From NCBI GenBank assembly GCA_026388185.1, contig JAPLKG010000017.1, forward strand, positions 222,081 through 286,080: DNA of 64,000 nucleotides, written 5' to 3'. The notes under the pieces were generated by a model. That model saw nothing but the letters and a program-made list of their open reading frames with translations. It did no database searches and had not been told where the DNA came from. The DNA is from Candidatus Eisenbacteria bacterium. Its GTDB lineage: Bacteria > Eisenbacteria > RBG-16-71-46 > JAFGJU01. Position numbers and translations under genes: made by a program. Shown here piece by piece: positions 45,913 to 55,228 of this stretch (position 1 is its first letter; each line of letters begins with the position of its first letter).

Positions 45913-47753
45913 GATTGACTCTCCTTCTCCGGGGTTCGGTCGGCCCTTCTGAGCGTGAAAGTGAAGGTGGTTCCTCTTCCTTCCCGGCTCTCAACGCCGA
46001 CCACGCCGCCGTGAGCCTTCACGATTTCCTTAACGATGGCAAGTCCCAGCCCCGCTCCCGTCTCCGTTCCTTGGTCCGGGACGCGGAAGAACTGTTCGAA
46101 CACTCTCGGGAGATACTTGCTTGGGATGCCCTTGCCCGTATCGGAAATCGAGAATCGGACCGTCTTCTCCTCGGCCGTCGCAGAAACGCTAACGCGGCCC
46201 CCGGCCGGCGTGAACTTGAGCGCGTTCGAGACCAGGTTGCCAAATACGTGACCGATCCGTGTCGTGTCAACCCAGACGTCGGGCAAGTCGTCCGGCACCT
46301 CGACGCTCATAGTCACTCCCTGGTCCTGGGCTGCCCGATGGAACGGGTCCAGAGCCTCCGACACCATCGCGCGAGAGGAGATCGCACGAAGTTCTAGTTG
46401 AGCTCTCCCGGATTCAATGCGACTGATGTCCAGTAGATTGCTGAGAATACCGTGGAGTCGATTGCTGTCCTCGCCGGCCGCCAACAGAAGCTCTACCTGC
46501 TTCTCCGTGAGAGGTCCCACTTTTTCCTCGAGCAGAAGGTGGATGGCCATGCGAATGGAAGTGAGCGGAGTCTTGAGCTGATGCGATACCGTCGAGATTA
46601 CTCCCTTCCTCAACTCATCCTGTTGCCGGAGCTGCGTGACGTCTTGAAGCGTCAGTACGATTCCAATGGGTAACCTTTCGCTGTCCAGGATGGGCACCGC
46701 TTGCGGACGAAAGTATCTCTCTTCTCCGTTCACAAAATGCTGAACAAATCTTCGATCGTTCTGTTTGGACGTCGCGGCGCCGCCCTTGAGGACGTCGTTG
46801 TACAGATCTACGATCCATCTCAATGACGAGTCTGATATTTGTGAGCCGGGTCGTAGCCCGAAAACGGTCTTCGCCGTCTCAGTCGCCAGCTCCACGCTCC
46901 CGTGCATGTCAATTGCGGCAATCGCCTCGGGTAGACTGTCAAACGCTTGTTGCGTGGCCCGCTGGATCCGAACCAGTCTGGCTTGATCGGAGCGGCGAAA
47001 TTCGCGGAGACTGGCCGCCATCGCGTTGAAAGCTTCGGAAAGGTGTCCGATCTCGTCTCGAGAAGTGCTTTGTACAACCAGATCCAGATTCCCGCGCCTG
47101 ATGTCGTCCGCGGATTCTATGAGGCGATTTATCGGGCCGAGAATCCATCTTCCGGCAAAGATCATGAATCCCACGGCAACGATTGTGCCAATCAAAAGAT
47201 AGAGATACATTCGCTGCCGGGCGGCGGCGGCGCTCGTGCGAGCTATCTCGTTCGCGTCGTTCATGTTTTGTTGATTGAGTTGAAGGATCTCGTCCGCCGT
47301 GTTCTTGATCTGGTCAAATAGCGGGAGGAAAGAGGTAAAGTAGGAGGCTCGCCTGGCGGCCAGCGGGATCTTTGGATCCAGCACGCCGTCTAGCGTCCTC
47401 TGGTACTGGCTAAAGAGCTGCTGAAGACGAGCCGCCCGCTCGCCTTCTCCAGGGACAGTGATGTTGCCCAGTTCGATCTCGAGCTCCTTCTCGAAAGCCA
47501 ATTCGTTCTCGCGGACAAGCTTCGTTCCCTCTTCCGTATAACCCATGAGTATGAACAGCACCCCGCTGTCGGTGCGTTCCAGGGCCTCCTTCATCTGCTG
47601 ACAAGCTACAACGCTCCGGTAGTTCTCGCGCAGGATGACGTCGATTGATCTTCCCAGCTTGGTGAGATGGAGGATACTCTGCGCGCCGATGACCAGGATG
47701 ATCACAAGCAGCCCGCCGAATCCCAGAGACAGCTTTTGACGGATTCCCAGCAT
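45909..47753 (-). CDS. Membrane histidine kinase with HAMP and PAS domains
   Basis: A 614-residue sensor. TM1 is ~10-30, a periplasmic helical sensor follows, then TM2 ~183-203 and HAMP (ILGPINRLIESADDIRRGN). Next come a PAS-like domain (~268-375), HisKA with SHQLKTPLTSIRMAIHLLLEE, and the ATPase with N-box GNLVSNALKF, DTGKGIP and GAGLGLAIVKEIV. It follows the sigma54 response regulator by 234 bases and is coupled to the kdp peptides, so it probably controls Kdp expression. It is not a KdpD kinase: it resembles KinB/NtrY-type kinases. Confidence 0.92.
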   Translation of the reverse strand: MLGIRQKLSLGFGGLLVIILVIGAQSILHLTKLGRSIDVILRENYRSVVACQQMKEALERTDSGVLFILMGYTEEGTKLVRENELAFEKELEIELGNITVPGEGERAARLQQLFSQYQRTLDGVLDPKIPLAARRASYFTSFLPLFDQIKNTADEILQLNQQNMNDANEIARTSAAAARQRMYLYLLIGTIVAVGFMIFAGRWILGPINRLIESADDIRRGNLDLVVQSTSRDEIGHLSEAFNAMAASLREFRRSDQARLVRIQRATQQAFDSLPEAIAAIDMHGSVELATETAKTVFGLRPGSQISDSSLRWIVDLYNDVLKGGAATSKQNDRRFVQHFVNGEERYFRPQAVPILDSERLPIGIVLTLQDVTQLRQQDELRKGVISTVSHQLKTPLTSIRMAIHLLLEEKVGPLTEKQVELLLAAGEDSNRLHGILSNLLDISRIESGRAQLELRAISSRAMVSEALDPFHRAAQDQGVTMSVEVPDDLPDVWVDTTRIGHVFGNLVSNALKFTPAGGRVSVSATAEEKTVRFSISDTGKGIPSKYLPRVFEQFFRVPDQGTETGAGLGLAIVKEIVKAHGGVVGVESREGRGTTFTFTLRRADRTPEKESQS

Positions 47754-47801
47754 TATCGTTCTCCACTTTTCCAGTGCTCTGCTATTACCCTTTTCTATTA
47801 C

Positions 47802-47817
47802 GCAGGCAATGTGCCAA
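47802..47817 (-). promoter_or_regulatory. Candidate sigma54 promoter of the kinase-kdp operon
   Basis: Minus strand TTGGCAC-N5-CTGC: a perfect -24 box and a -12 box differing only in its first base, GG and GC correctly spaced. The start would be near 47790, ~37 bases before the kinase ATG. It lies directly between the sigma54 response-regulator gene and the operon it would switch on. Confidence 0.65.
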
Positions 47818-47838
47818 CAGATTTGTTACCTTAACCTG

Positions 47839-47892
47839 TTGAAAGATGGAGATGATTCCGGGCCGCGCAAGGGTAAACCTTAAATCTTTCAA
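47839..47892. promoter_or_regulatory. Candidate enhancer region (paired inverted repeat)
   Basis: Nine-base arms TTGAAAGAT (47839-47847) and ATCTTTCAA (47884-47892) form a perfect inverted repeat 36 bases apart. They lie upstream of the candidate sigma54 promoter at roughly -50 to -100, the range where activators bind. Related ACCTTAA segments also occur at 47828-47834 and 47877-47883. Confidence 0.45.
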
Positions 47893-47987
47893 GAAACCGG
47901 AAGAAAACGCATTGAAGACTGCAAGGCGATATCAAGAAGGAAGTGAGATGACCGAGAAAAGAAGGAAGGGCGGAGGTGTGCGGACCT

Positions 47988-49316
47988 TCAGATTCCGTAC
48001 TTCTTGCGGCGACGCCAGAGGGTGGCCTGGTCGATTCCAAGAACATCTGCAGCTTCCTGCAGCGATTTCGTGGTGGCGAGAATTCGCCGTATGTGCTGTT
48101 CCTCGATTTTCTCGACCGTGACAGGATCGCCTATGCCGGGAGCCATTTCACTCGGGAGCAACGCCGTGGGAAGGCACTCGATGCCGACGCGATCGGTCTG
48201 ACAAAGAATGGCGGCCCGCTCGACAACGTTACTCAACTCCCTGATGTTTCCCGGCCAGCGATATTGCTTCAGCGCCTCCAGCGCCTCGTCAGTGAAGCCG
48301 GCGAAGGACCGGTGGCTGTTGCGACCACAGAATGCGAGTAGTCTCTCTGCAAGCGTGACGACATCATCCGGCCGTTCTCGCAACGGAGGAATCTCAATCT
48401 GAATGACGTTGAGCCGATAAAAGAGGTCTTCTCGAAACCGTCCTGCGGCCACCGCCTGCTCCAGGTCCACGTTCGTCGCTGCGATGATGCGCACGTCCGC
48501 TCGTCGCGTCGTGTAGTCGCCAACCCGCTCGTATTCTCTGTCCTGTGCGAAACGCAGAAGTTTCGGTTGCAGGGACAGAGGCAAATCGCCTATCTCATCC
48601 AAGAAGAGCGTGCCGTTATCACAGGCTGCGACGCGACCGGGATTATCACGAACGGCTCCAGTAAAGGCTCCCCTTACGTGCCCGAAAAGCTCGCTCTCCA
48701 AGAGCTCGGAAGAGAAGGATGGACACGAGACGATGCCCATGGGTTTCTCCGCGCGATTGCTCCACGCGTGAATGGCGCGCGCAAGCACGGTCTTACCCGT
48801 TCCGCTCTCGCCTCTGAGAAGAATTGTGGCGTCGGACGGCGCCACCTGCCGCGCCAGAGCCACGGCGTGCTGCATGGCCGAACCGGTACTCGAGAAGTCA
48901 ATCTCGGGACGCGTTCGACCGAGATCTTCCTGCAATGCGGCAACCCGTTCCTCCAGCACTCGCATTTCGTGCACCTTTTGAACGGCCAATTTGACCTGGG
49001 CAGGCGTGAAAGGTTTCGGAATGTAGTCCGTTGCCCCGCGGCGCATGGCTTCGACGGCAGTCTCGATGGAGGCGTAGGCAGTGATGACAATGATCTTGAG
49101 CCAAGGACACGTGGCCAGCAGAGCGGGAATCAGGTCAAGCCCGTCATCGGTCCCGAGTCGCAAATCCACAAACGCAAGTTCGAAAGCTCTTCTCGACGCC
49201 TCAGCCAGGGCGTCCTGAAAATTGCTGACGGCGATGACTTTGTGACCTTCCGTCTCGAGACACACCGACAAGGTCTTGCGAATGTTGATCTCGTCGTCCA
49301 CGACGAGAATGTTCAA
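47988..49316 (-). CDS. NtrC-family sigma54 response regulator
   Basis: A 442-residue regulator. The receiver (1-120) has DDE and phosphoacceptor Asp51 in FVDLRLGTDDG. The AAA+ core (~140-370) has GESGTGKT, GAFTGA and GTLFLDEIGDLP. The Fis-type helix-turn-helix is at the end (LQEAADVLGIDQATLWRRRKKYGI). With the kinase downstream it forms a two-component pair; a candidate sigma54 promoter lies between them. It most likely activates the kinase-kdp operon, replacing the usual KdpE. Confidence 0.94.
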   Translation of the reverse strand: MNILVVDDEINIRKTLSVCLETEGHKVIAVSNFQDALAEASRRAFELAFVDLRLGTDDGLDLIPALLATCPWLKIIVITAYASIETAVEAMRRGATDYIPKPFTPAQVKLAVQKVHEMRVLEERVAALQEDLGRTRPEIDFSSTGSAMQHAVALARQVAPSDATILLRGESGTGKTVLARAIHAWSNRAEKPMGIVSCPSFSSELLESELFGHVRGAFTGAVRDNPGRVAACDNGTLFLDEIGDLPLSLQPKLLRFAQDREYERVGDYTTRRADVRIIAATNVDLEQAVAAGRFREDLFYRLNVIQIEIPPLRERPDDVVTLAERLLAFCGRNSHRSFAGFTDEALEALKQYRWPGNIRELSNVVERAAILCQTDRVGIECLPTALLPSEMAPGIGDPVTVEKIEEQHIRRILATTKSLQEAADVLGIDQATLWRRRKKYGI

Positions 49317-49374
49317 CGCTTGACCGGATGTGGTTTCGATTTGTGGCCTCCCTTCGCCTCCATGCCTTGAGCAA

Positions 49375-49506
49375 CAGCATACTAAATCGATGCTGGAAAA
49401 TCAATTTGGGACGACGCCCGATTGTGTACCGCATTGCGGGGAAATTGACTCCCCGGGAATTTGCCGCTAACGTTGAACTTGAAGAGGCTCTCATGAATTG
49501 TTCATG
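49375..49506. other. Intergenic dyads upstream of the response regulator
   Basis: Two inverted repeats lie in the 227-base gap before the regulator: CAGCAT-N9-ATGCTG (49375-49395) and CATGAA-TTG-TTCATG (49492-49506). Neither has a T-run. They may be operators for the regulator gene. No gene is seen in this gap. Confidence 0.35.
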
Positions 49507-49543
49507 CACCTTCCACCGCGATCTTCGCCGGACCGAATAGAAA

Positions 49544-52405
49544 TCAAAGCGAATCAAAATCGAAAACAGCCTCGACTCTGTTTTCCCCGTCTTCTATGCG
49601 ATGAACCCACCTGATGCCGAGAATGAGGGGAAAGCGTAAATTGAAAAAGTGCGTTTCGAAACCCGTTTCAACTCCGGCCGAACGGTAGGGTGTTTTGGCG
49701 TTGCCATCCATTCCAATCGTGTAATCGTAAAACAGCCTTCCTTTTATCCGTTTCAGATACGCAAATGAACCCAACGAAACATCGGGACAAAACACCGGAA
49801 ACGTGTATGACGCCGAGGCATGCGCGAGTTTTTTGTGGAACACGGAATCGTATCCGCGCGAGAATGGGAGGGAAATCGGAAACAGGTAATTATCCGGCTT
49901 CTGTTCCTCCCATGCGGCCCGGTACACGAAACTGTGGTGTTTCACGAACCCGGGAAGATAAAGAATCGCCTGCGATAGAAATTGCGAACCCCGGTAATCG
50001 GTTCTAAACGGGGCGTGCCGGTACTCGATTTGCAGATCCTGAGCCCAGCGCGGCGCCACGTCGCGAATCGCGCCTTCCCGGTAACGCGAGAATGTGAGCC
50101 GGTAATGAAGCGGGACCAGGCTGCCGCTAGGCGGGTCCGGCCGGTCCTCAGCGTATTTGTCCGAAACACGGTTGAATGACGCATCCAGGCTGGCCTGGAA
50201 TCGAGTGATATGAATATCCCGAGATAGATCCAGCGGGATGCTCAATCCCAGACGAGTCGAGGTTTCCGTCCATGAGTCCGTTCGTTCTTGGTCTTCCTCG
50301 TCCTTGAATACAATCTCTTTTTCTCCGCGGCTCAATCCGAGATCGATCACCGGAAATAGCCCGGCGTAAACAACGTCTGCGTCAAGCCGGACACTGGAAT
50401 CTTTCGTGTCAATCATGGGTCCGAAGGTAAGCGATGTCGTATTAAGTTTATCCCTGGAAACCAGAAGTAGCCCGAATTCATGAGAACCCGAAACAGGATA
50501 CCAGGAATGCACATTCAGAAGATGCGAAAACGGCTTGTAGTCCTGAATCGGGTAAATTACTCTCGGGATCTGTGATTCGTCCAGCATGGGTCCGTTTTCC
50601 TGGGCTGCAAGCGTTTTTGCGTAACCGGTCGCATCCGCAGCCGCTGAATCCGGCTCTGTCCACAGGGAAGGATCGAAATCCGCTTCGCATACTTCCATCC
50701 CGTCGGGCGAATATCCGGAAAAAAGTAGTTTTTTCCCGTTAGGTGAAACCTGCGGCGAGAATGCACCATAGGGTAGGGATGTGACCTGGTATTCGATATT
50801 GGTCTCCATATCCACGGCATGGATGTTATCGATTCCAGATTTCGGGGAACTGAACAGGACCCAGTGGTCGAAGAGTACGGGATGGGAAATACCGGCCCAG
50901 CCGGGTGCAAGGGCTTCACGGGTTTGGCAGGACTTGACGTCAAGAACGGATATGCCCTTACCGCGATCGTCCTGGAATGTGAAAACGATGCTCTGCCCGT
51001 CCGGAGACCAGCATGGGGACTGAAGGAATGCGTTATCCGAACTCGGAATCCGCTCGAGAAGTCCTCCCGTTCCTACGTCAAGGATGACCAGTGCGCACCT
51101 CCTGTCCTTTTCGAATTCTACGGCAGCGATGCGCCCGCCGTCCGGTGAAAATGAAGGATTGAAATATGGAAATCCGCCGGCTATCCTGTGGGTTTCCCCG
51201 GTACGGACGTCCATGACCACGATGGACGGTAGGGTTCTCGCCCCCCAGCGTATGTCAGGAATGCCTTCATCCCAGACGATTTTCCCGGCAGCCACCGAAC
51301 TCCTCGTGCCGTTCGGCTCCAGGGGCGATATCTGTTTCAGTATTCTTTCGTTTTCCCTGGTATCAATGGCCACGATGGACCAGGGAACGGCGTAGCTCCA
51401 TTCTTGCGCGACGACCGTACTGTCGTCCAGGTATTGCGGAAAGCGATATTTCGTCCAGGTCGAAGGCTTCCGATTCAGTATCCGGTACTGCGGGTACGTC
51501 CTGACAGGGATCTGGTTTCTCCATGCCTCTTCCAATTCGACCAGGGTTTCTTCGTACAATTGTGACACGCTCTTTTCTGTTTCTTTCTTGATGGCGTTTG
51601 AAAACGAAAACGGCCAGAACGACCATTCTGACGTTCTTCTAATGATGCGATTCCAGACCGAAGGTCCGTATTCTTGTCTGACGTGGGAGACGAGCGGATA
51701 ACCCAGCTCATACCAGTTCGGCGTCCAGTCTCTGTAGGAGCCGATGTACTCCTTTGAATAGGAATACCGTATATTGTTCAGAAGCTGGGTCCGTATGCCC
51801 ATGCCGAATTCGGGAATGCGACCCCGACCGTTTCTCGTTAGCGCCGTTTCCATGCCTACCGCATCGCCTTCCCACCACCATAAGGGGATTGAGAACATCG
51901 ATAACGCGGAAACGCCCGATTCGCCGCTTACCCAACCGGCAAATCGGGTGAATCCCGTATTCACCTTGTCGAACTGGACCATGTGTCTGCCTTCATGAGC
52001 AGCAAGCAGCCTGTACCATTCCCCCGATCCCGTAAAAGTCCCCTGCACGGGCAGGTGGTACCATTCGGATTTTCGAGGCGCAAGCATGACATAACCGTTT
52101 GCGTTTGCACCCTGATTGGTCAGAAACAGCGAAATCCGTTTTCTTTTCGCGTCCAGCGTTTGATTGAGCGGGCCGTACAGGTATTCCATCGTATTGGCGA
52201 CTCTCAGTCCCTCCTCGGAAAGCTCGTCAGGAAAAACGATCTCAAAATGCGCAGTCTCGATTGTTTTCCATCGGATGCCCGGAGGATTTTGGTAGGTGTC
52301 GATCATCTGGGCGTGAGTCAACGCCGGCAGAATCATCGCCGGAAGGAGCCATTTTAGAATGGATTTGCTGAATGCCATGGTGTTTTGAAATCGCGTGATG
52401 GTCAT
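49544..52405 (-). CDS. Exported metallopeptidase-like, beta-propeller and barrel-like protein
   Basis: A 953-residue protein. The ATG at 52405 has GGAGG upstream and a signal peptide ending LTHA. Residues ~40-270 resemble a gluzincin peptidase: HEGRH (HExxH type) in LAAHEGRHMVQFD and a later WWWEGDA that may supply the third zinc ligand. Residues ~330-600 are TolB/PD40-type propeller repeats (PSFSPDGGRIAAVEF, PCWSPDGQSIVFTF, SPQVSPNGKKLLFSG). The last ~300 residues are alternating aromatic beta strands like an outer-membrane barrel. It lies between the kdp island and tmRNA, and its base composition looks a little lower in GC. Substrate unknown. Confidence 0.8.
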   Translation of the reverse strand: MTITRFQNTMAFSKSILKWLLPAMILPALTHAQMIDTYQNPPGIRWKTIETAHFEIVFPDELSEEGLRVANTMEYLYGPLNQTLDAKRKRISLFLTNQGANANGYVMLAPRKSEWYHLPVQGTFTGSGEWYRLLAAHEGRHMVQFDKVNTGFTRFAGWVSGESGVSALSMFSIPLWWWEGDAVGMETALTRNGRGRIPEFGMGIRTQLLNNIRYSYSKEYIGSYRDWTPNWYELGYPLVSHVRQEYGPSVWNRIIRRTSEWSFWPFSFSNAIKKETEKSVSQLYEETLVELEEAWRNQIPVRTYPQYRILNRKPSTWTKYRFPQYLDDSTVVAQEWSYAVPWSIVAIDTRENERILKQISPLEPNGTRSSVAAGKIVWDEGIPDIRWGARTLPSIVVMDVRTGETHRIAGGFPYFNPSFSPDGGRIAAVEFEKDRRCALVILDVGTGGLLERIPSSDNAFLQSPCWSPDGQSIVFTFQDDRGKGISVLDVKSCQTREALAPGWAGISHPVLFDHWVLFSSPKSGIDNIHAVDMETNIEYQVTSLPYGAFSPQVSPNGKKLLFSGYSPDGMEVCEADFDPSLWTEPDSAAADATGYAKTLAAQENGPMLDESQIPRVIYPIQDYKPFSHLLNVHSWYPVSGSHEFGLLLVSRDKLNTTSLTFGPMIDTKDSSVRLDADVVYAGLFPVIDLGLSRGEKEIVFKDEEDQERTDSWTETSTRLGLSIPLDLSRDIHITRFQASLDASFNRVSDKYAEDRPDPPSGSLVPLHYRLTFSRYREGAIRDVAPRWAQDLQIEYRHAPFRTDYRGSQFLSQAILYLPGFVKHHSFVYRAAWEEQKPDNYLFPISLPFSRGYDSVFHKKLAHASASYTFPVFCPDVSLGSFAYLKRIKGRLFYDYTIGMDGNAKTPYRSAGVETGFETHFFNLRFPLILGIRWVHRIEDGENRVEAVFDFDSL

Positions 52406-52700
52406 TTTCTCCTCCCACGCCCGAGTCCCTGGGTCTGAATCGAAAATGGATCACAGATCGCAATGAATTCCCACGCCAGGGCGAAGAATGTTTATATAGG
52501 AGATTCGATTCCGTGTCAAGATGCGTGGGCATCCGGATTGACGTGGAGAATTTTGCCTATCTTCTGAGGCGCGTTGAAGAGAAAGTCAAGGAAATGCACA
52601 GCGAAGTGCCGGAGACCATTCGCTTGAAGGAGGTGCAACTCATCGCTGAACAGCGCCGGGGCCTTCAATCGCACCGGACACCGGTTCGAGTTCTCTGCTT

Positions 52701-53052
52701 TGGTGGAGGCGGCGGGAATCGAACCCGCGTCCGAAGAAGTTTAAACGTAAGCCGCTACGTGCGTAGTCTATCTTTTATTTCTCGCGTCCTCCGTCTCCGA
52801 CAGACAGGATACGGAGGGCGCCAGCCCGCTAAATCTCGCTTCCTACCCACGGGCGAAGAGAGGAAGCCAGCCTGCCTTCGTCGGCGCCCTTCTCCGCCTC
52901 AACAGGCGAAGGCGGGAAGGACGTGGCTACAGTCTATGCAGCCAGGGCCAACTGTGTGTTGGCATTTGAATTTTCCCACTTGTTTAACGAGCCAATGGGG
53001 ACCTCGGCACGCTGCTTGCGTCTCTGCCTCCCCGTCGAAACCAGGCGCCCCC
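52701..53052 (-). ncRNA. ssrA: Transfer-messenger RNA (tmRNA)
   Basis: A 352-base tmRNA with encoded CCA. The 5' GGGGGCGCCTGGTTTCGACG and the 3' GGTTCGATTCCCGCCGCCTCC form the tRNA-like end. The tag frame is at 52934-52963 (GCC AAC ACA CAG TTG GCC CTG GCT GCA TAG), encoding ANTQLALAA after the carried alanine, with the usual hydrophobic LALAA end that marks stalled proteins for proteolysis. It lies just after tRNA-Lys on the same strand. Its partner smpB is 5 kb away. Confidence 0.97.
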
Positions 53053-53078
53053 ACTTTCAAATGCAGGAGAAGAAGGTT

Positions 53079-53151
53079 TGCGCCGTGGAGGAGTCGAACC
53101 TCCGACCTACTGATTAAGAGTCAGTTGCTCCACCAATTGAGCTAACGGCGC
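53079..53151 (-). tRNA. tRNA-Lys (anticodon CTT)
   Basis: Cloverleaf of 73 bases. Acceptor GCGCCGT/ACGGCGC, anticodon loop ACTCTTAA reading CTT, T-arm GGAGGTTCGACTCC. CCA is not encoded. It precedes tmRNA on the same transcript. Confidence 0.95.
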
Positions 53152-53193
53152 AACGATTGTTCCGGGGAAAGAGAAGCCCAGCAACCGAGTTAG

Positions 53194-53222
53194 AACATAA
53201 CACCTGGAGCGTGGACTGTCAA
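53194..53222 (-). promoter_or_regulatory. Promoter of tRNA-Lys and tmRNA
   Basis: Minus strand: perfect TTGACA, a 17-base spacer, then TATGTT. The start would be near 53187, 36 bases before the tRNA. Confidence 0.7.
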
Positions 53223-53227
53223 GAGGT

Positions 53228-53295
53228 GCGCGTGACGTGGCGCAGATGACGTGGTGTCAAGCCCTGGCGCCGCGCGCGTGACGTGGCGCAGATGA
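53228..53295. repeat. Perfect 22-bp direct repeat between divergent stable-RNA promoters
   Basis: Identical 22-base copies at 53228-53249 and 53274-53295 (core GTGACGTGGCGCAGATGA), 46 bases apart. A further TGACGTGG at 53247-53254 overlaps the end of the first copy. They lie between the tRNA-Lys/tmRNA promoter (minus) and the tRNA-Pro promoter (plus), the right place for upstream activator sites. Duplication by slippage is the alternative. Confidence 0.7.
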
Positions 53296-53317
53296 ACGCC
53301 CGCAACATTCCCCAGTA

Positions 53318-53346
53318 TTGACACGGCCGCGCCCATTGCCTATGAT
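53318..53346 (+). promoter_or_regulatory. Promoter of the tRNA-Pro-Arg-His-Arg cluster
   Basis: Perfect TTGACA, an ideal 17-base spacer and TATGAT. The start would be near 53353, ~20 bases before tRNA-Pro. Confidence 0.8.
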
Positions 53347-53373
53347 GAGGATGGCGTGTTTCGCATTCGAAAT

Positions 53374-53451
<78 letters not shown>

Positions 53452-53550
53452 TTCTTGTGATCCCCTGCCGGCGCGGGCAAGAGTGCTCCTCAGTAGTGTA
53501 AGTCGAACAGCAAGTGCCGCAACGCACGGCGGCGCCGGTGCATCGATAGC

Positions 53551-53627
53551 GCGCCTGTAGCTCAGCTGGATAGAGCAACGGATTTCTAATCCGTTGGTCG
53601 GGGGTTCGAATCCCTTCAGGCGCGCCA
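53551..53627 (+). tRNA. tRNA-Arg (anticodon TCT)
   Basis: 77 bases with encoded CCA. Acceptor GCGCCTG/CAGGCGC, loop TTTCTAA reading TCT. Confidence 0.96.
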
Positions 53628-53636
53628 TGACAGGCG

Positions 53637-53712
53637 GTGGACGTAGCTCAGCTGGTAGAGCGCTGGACTGTGGATCCAGCTGCCGCGGGTTCAAATCCCG
53701 TCGTCCACCCCA
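53637..53712 (+). tRNA. tRNA-His (anticodon GTG)
   Basis: 76 bases with encoded CCA. Acceptor GTGGACG/CGTCCAC, loop CTGTGGA reading GTG. The G at 53636 and the discriminator C fit the extra G-1:C73 pair typical of tRNA-His. Confidence 0.96.
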
Positions 53713-53730
53713 CCACTTCTTTCCTGCAAT

Positions 53731-53785
<55 letters not shown>

Positions 53786-53804
<19 letters not shown>

Positions 53805-54448
53805 CACCCTATCCCCTCGAGGTACATCTTCCGGAGATGCCGCCTCAGGGAACCGAGCGCTCGTCCCCTGTGACTCAGCCTGTTCTTGAGAACCGGACTG
53901 AGCTCGGCGAAGCTGGATTTCTTGCCTTCCGGGATGAATACCGGATCGTAGCCGAAACCGTTCCGCCCCCTGGGCTCGAATGCGATGCGCCCCGGACACT
54001 GACCCCTGAAAATCTTCTCAGTTCCGCCGGGAATGGCGAGGGCGATCACACATTTGAATCTTGCAATTCTCTGCTCCTTCGGTAGTGATTGAAGAACATC
54101 GAGGAGCTTCTTCACGTTGTCGGCGTAGGTCGCATTCTCTCCCGCATATCTTGAAGAGAGAACTCCGGGCCTGCCCTCGAGTATGTCTACTTCAAGACCC
54201 GTGTCGTCCCCTATTGAAGGGAGCCCCGTGAAATCGCTCGCAAGTCGGGCCTTCAAGAGCGCGTTGTCCTTGAGGGAATCCTTCCCTTCTTTCGGGTCAG
54301 GGGCACCGGGGAAGTCACTCAGGGACAGGATCTCCAGCCACTTGGCGGAAAGAATCTCCGTGACCTCCTTGAGTTTGTCACGGTTTCCGGAGGAGAGGAC
54401 TATTCGAAGTCTGTCGTTGGACGCGGCCACCCGTTTAGTAGATTTCAT
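53786..54448 (-). CDS. rdgB: Non-canonical purine NTP pyrophosphatase (RdgB/HAM1)
   Basis: A 220-residue enzyme that hydrolyses dITP, XTP and similar nucleotides. Motifs: VLSSGNRDKLKEVTEIL near the N-terminus, IGDDTGLEVDILEGRPGVLSSRYAG, FRGQCPGRI, GRNGFGYDPVFIPEG and the C-terminal LSHRGRALGSL. The last six or so residues are encoded by the complement of the tRNA-Arg 3' end, an unusual convergent overlap. It follows rph by 9 bases, a common pairing. Confidence 0.95.
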
Positions 54449-54457
54449 CTTCCCACA

Positions 54458-55189
54458 CTAGCCCTTCTTCTCGCCGGCGATCGCCCGCTTCTGAGCTTTG
54501 ATCAGTTCATTGATGCCCTTTCTGCCAAGCTCCACCATCGTGTCCATCTCTTCCTTGGTAAACGGCTTCACCTCGGCCGTTCCCTGTATTTCAACGAGGC
54601 GTCCGGATTCCGTCATCGCCACGTTCATGTCCGTGTACGCTCTGCGATCTTCGTCGTAACACAAATCGATAACGACCGCGCCGTCCACGACGCCCAGGCT
54701 GACCGCGGCGACAGGTTCGACGAGCGGCAGCCTTTCAATCGTCCCGGAGGCGACGAGACCGGAGAGCGCGAAGTGCAGGGCAACGAACGCACCCGTAATG
54801 GAAGCGGTTCGCGTTCCTCCGTCGGCCTGAATTACGTCGCAGTCGAGTATTATGCTCCTCTCACCCAGGACCTTGAGATCTGTGACTGCCCTGAGTGCCC
54901 TGCCGATGAGTCTTTGTATCTCCGAGGTTCTTCCTCCGACTCGTCCCCTGTGAGATTCTCTCACGGTCCGCTCCTGCGTGCTTCTCGGAAGCATCCCGTA
55001 TTCGGCGGTCACCCAGCCCGTTCCGGAGCCCTTGAGAAAAGGAGGAACGCTGTGTTCGACGGTGGCCGCACAGATGACCTTCGTGTCTCCAATCTCCATG
55101 AGAACCGACCCGTCGGCGAACTTGAGATAGTCGGTCCGTATCTTGATCTTACGCATCTCGTCAGGTTTTCTTCCATCGACTCTTTTCAT
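54458..55189 (-). CDS. rph: Ribonuclease PH
   Basis: A 243-residue phosphorolytic 3' exonuclease that trims tRNA 3' ends. Features: start [30 protein letters not shown], the basic [21 protein letters not shown], and [21 protein letters not shown] with the catalytic/metal acidic residues. It is placed between murI and rdgB. Confidence 0.97.
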   Translation of the reverse strand: MKRVDGRKPDEMRKIKIRTDYLKFADGSVLMEIGDTKVICAATVEHSVPPFLKGSGTGWVTAEYGMLPRSTQERTVRESHRGRVGGRTSEIQRLIGRALRAVTDLKVLGERSIILDCDVIQADGGTRTASITGAFVALHFALSGLVASGTIERLPLVEPVAAVSLGVVDGAVVIDLCYDEDRRAYTDMNVAMTESGRLVEIQGTAEVKPFTKEEMDTMVELGRKGINELIKAQKRAIAGEKKG

Positions 55190-55228
55190 GTTTCACCCCG
55201 TTTCCTGCTCGGTCGTCTACTCGCAGCC

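Noticed and set aside
39523..52700. Genomic island integrated at the tmRNA 3' end
   Set aside because: kdp and the large exported gene lie on the correct side, but no integrase gene and no second copy of the tmRNA 3' end was seen.
52513..52700. Short plus-strand reading frame beside tmRNA (protein-like VENFAYLLRRVEEKVKEM)
   Set aside because: It runs into the antisense of tmRNA without a stop, has no ribosome site and matches no family; it could be a remnant, but support is too weak.
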